From Candidatus Dormiibacterota bacterium (GTDB lineage: Bacteria > Chloroflexota > Dormibacteria > Aeolococcales > Aeolococcaceae): a stretch of DNA of 7,195 nucleotides. Where the stretch lies: the NCBI GenBank assembly GCA_019234035.1, contig JAFALX010000182.1, forward strand, positions 1 through 7,195. Direction: 5' to 3'. Below are positions 6,568-7,195 of this stretch, piece by piece. Position 1 is the first letter of the stretch. The number at the start of each line of letters is the position of its first letter. Made by a program: the position numbers and the translations under genes. The notes beneath the pieces were generated by a model. That model was not told where the DNA came from. It ran no database searches and worked only from the letters and a program-made list of their open reading frames with translations.

Positions 6568-6590
6568 ATTCGGCCCGAATCTGCGTTCGG
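6568..6590 (-). repeat. Two overlapping inverted repeats in the hisN-hisZ spacer
   Basis: The spacer contains CCGAA/TTCGG blocks three times. Positions 6568-6580 form an odd palindrome with 6-base arms (ATTCGG and CCGAAT around one central base). Positions 6575-6590 form a hairpin with 5-base arms around a 6-base loop. The middle block is shared, so in RNA the two hairpins exclude each other. They lie between the hisN stop and the hisZ start. Possible roles are an operator, a weak terminator or a structure affecting hisZ translation; no T-run follows, which argues against a classic intrinsic terminator. Confidence 0.4.
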
Positions 6591-6593
6591 TCG

Positions 6594-7195
6594 TCAGCTG
6601 CCGGGGCGCGCTCCGCTCAGGTGCTGCAGCGCCGCGTCATGCAGCAGCGCATTGGTGCTCAGCGCGCTGCCGGAGTCGATGCGGCGCCGCCCCGAGAAAT
6701 CCGTGAAGCGCCCGCCCGCCTCCTCGACGATCAGCTGCGGCGCGGCGAGGTCCCAGGCCACGGCCACGGGCTCGACGGCGATGTCGATGACCCCCTCCGC
6801 CACCAGCATGTGCGACCAGAAGTCGCCGAACGCGCGAGTGTCGTGACAGCGCGCGTTGAGCGCCCGGTACGCATCGCCGAGGCCGAGCCCGTCGAGGTCG
6901 CGCGCGTCGGTCGTCGACAGATAGGCGTCCTCGAGCGCCGCGACGCCGGACACCTGGATGCGCCCCACCACTCGCGAGTGGGCACCCTCGCCGCGCTCCG
7001 CCCACCAGCGCTGGTGCAGCGCCGGCGCTGAGACCACCGCGCACACGGGCTCGTCGCCCTGGCGCAGCGCGATCAGCGTCGCCCACACGGGCACCCCCCG
7101 CACGTAGTTGGCGGTGCCGTCGATGGGATCGAGATACCAGCGCCACTCACTGTCGCCGCCGCCGCCGAACTCCTCGCCGGCGACGCCGTGCGAGG
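6594..7195 (-). CDS. hisN: Histidinol-phosphatase, inositol-monophosphatase type (HisN), 5' end missing
   Basis: HisN removes phosphate from L-histidinol phosphate, the step before HisD. The window shows the C-terminal 199 residues; roughly the first 60-65 residues lie past the right edge, so no start is given. The fragment has the inositol-monophosphatase metal motifs in order: GEEFG (6-10), then WYLDPIDGTANYV (19-31) with Asp22 and Asp25 as metal ligands, and VAWDLAAPQLIVEEAGGRF (145-163) with Asp148. The segment DTRAFGDFWSHMLVAEGVID (118-137) resembles actinobacterial HisN more than housekeeping inositol monophosphatases or CysQ, and the his-operon context agrees. The frame is open to the window edge, and an in-frame GTG at 7103 must be internal because it lies after the DPIDGT motif. 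It takes the place of the phosphatase domain that HisB lacks here. The enzyme may also act on inositol phosphates, as some family members do. Confidence 0.9.
   Translation of the reverse strand, partial: SHGVAGEEFGGGGDSEWRWYLDPIDGTANYVRGVPVWATLIALRQGDEPVCAVVSAPALHQRWWAERGEGAHSRVVGRIQVSGVAALEDAYLSTTDARDLDGLGLGDAYRALNARCHDTRAFGDFWSHMLVAEGVIDIAVEPVAVAWDLAAPQLIVEEAGGRFTDFSGRRRIDSGSALSTNALLHDAALQHLSGARPGS

Noticed and set aside
5468..6706. 412-codon open frame on the plus strand
   Set aside because: It is antisense to hisZ and the end of hisN, has low-complexity composition and no motif; GC-rich third positions keep the frame open by chance.
7156..7167. Short GCC-triplet run near the right edge as a possible repeat
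   Set aside because: It encodes a short Gly stretch in a variable loop of HisN before the DPIDGT motif; it is simple codon bias, not a structured repeat.

Overview
The window is a compact histidine biosynthesis operon, read entirely on the minus strand (from the right end of the window to the left). In transcription order it holds hisN (5' end cut by the window edge), hisZ, hisG (short form), hisD, hisB (dehydratase only), hisH, hisA, hisF and hisI (cyclohydrolase only). Last comes the 5' part of a lipoprotein-type substrate-binding protein of the branched-chain amino acid ABC transporter family, cut by the left edge. No tRNA, rRNA, CRISPR array, insertion sequence or integrase is visible, and no gene-free stretch exceeds about 55 bases.

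Packing is extreme. Seven of the nine junctions are 4-base stop/start overlaps (ATGA or GTGA). The hisH/hisA junction has a 4-base gap and a TTG start. Only hisN/hisZ has a real spacer, of 31 or 55 bases depending on the hisZ start, and it carries two overlapping inverted repeats. Translational coupling along the whole operon is the natural inference.

Pathway coverage: HisG with its regulatory subunit HisZ makes phosphoribosyl-ATP; HisI opens the ring of phosphoribosyl-AMP; HisA isomerises ProFAR; HisH and HisF form IGP synthase; HisB dehydrates IGP; HisN dephosphorylates histidinol phosphate; HisD oxidises histidinol to histidine. HisE (phosphoribosyl-ATP pyrophosphohydrolase) and HisC (aminotransferase) are not in the window and must lie elsewhere, or upstream of hisN, if the pathway is complete.

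The organism is very GC-rich. The inositol-monophosphatase-type HisN resembles actinobacterial HisN, whereas the short HisG plus HisZ pair is not what the best-known Actinobacteria (Mycobacterium, Streptomyces, Corynebacterium) use. A deep-branching, high-GC actinobacterial lineage such as Thermoleophilia would fit, but this is inference from motifs and gene order. I see no undescribed defence, mobile or signalling system here. The points most worth a second look are the transporter lipoprotein fused into the operon by an ATGA overlap, the HisN/HisZ/HisG-short combination, and the paired hairpins before hisZ.
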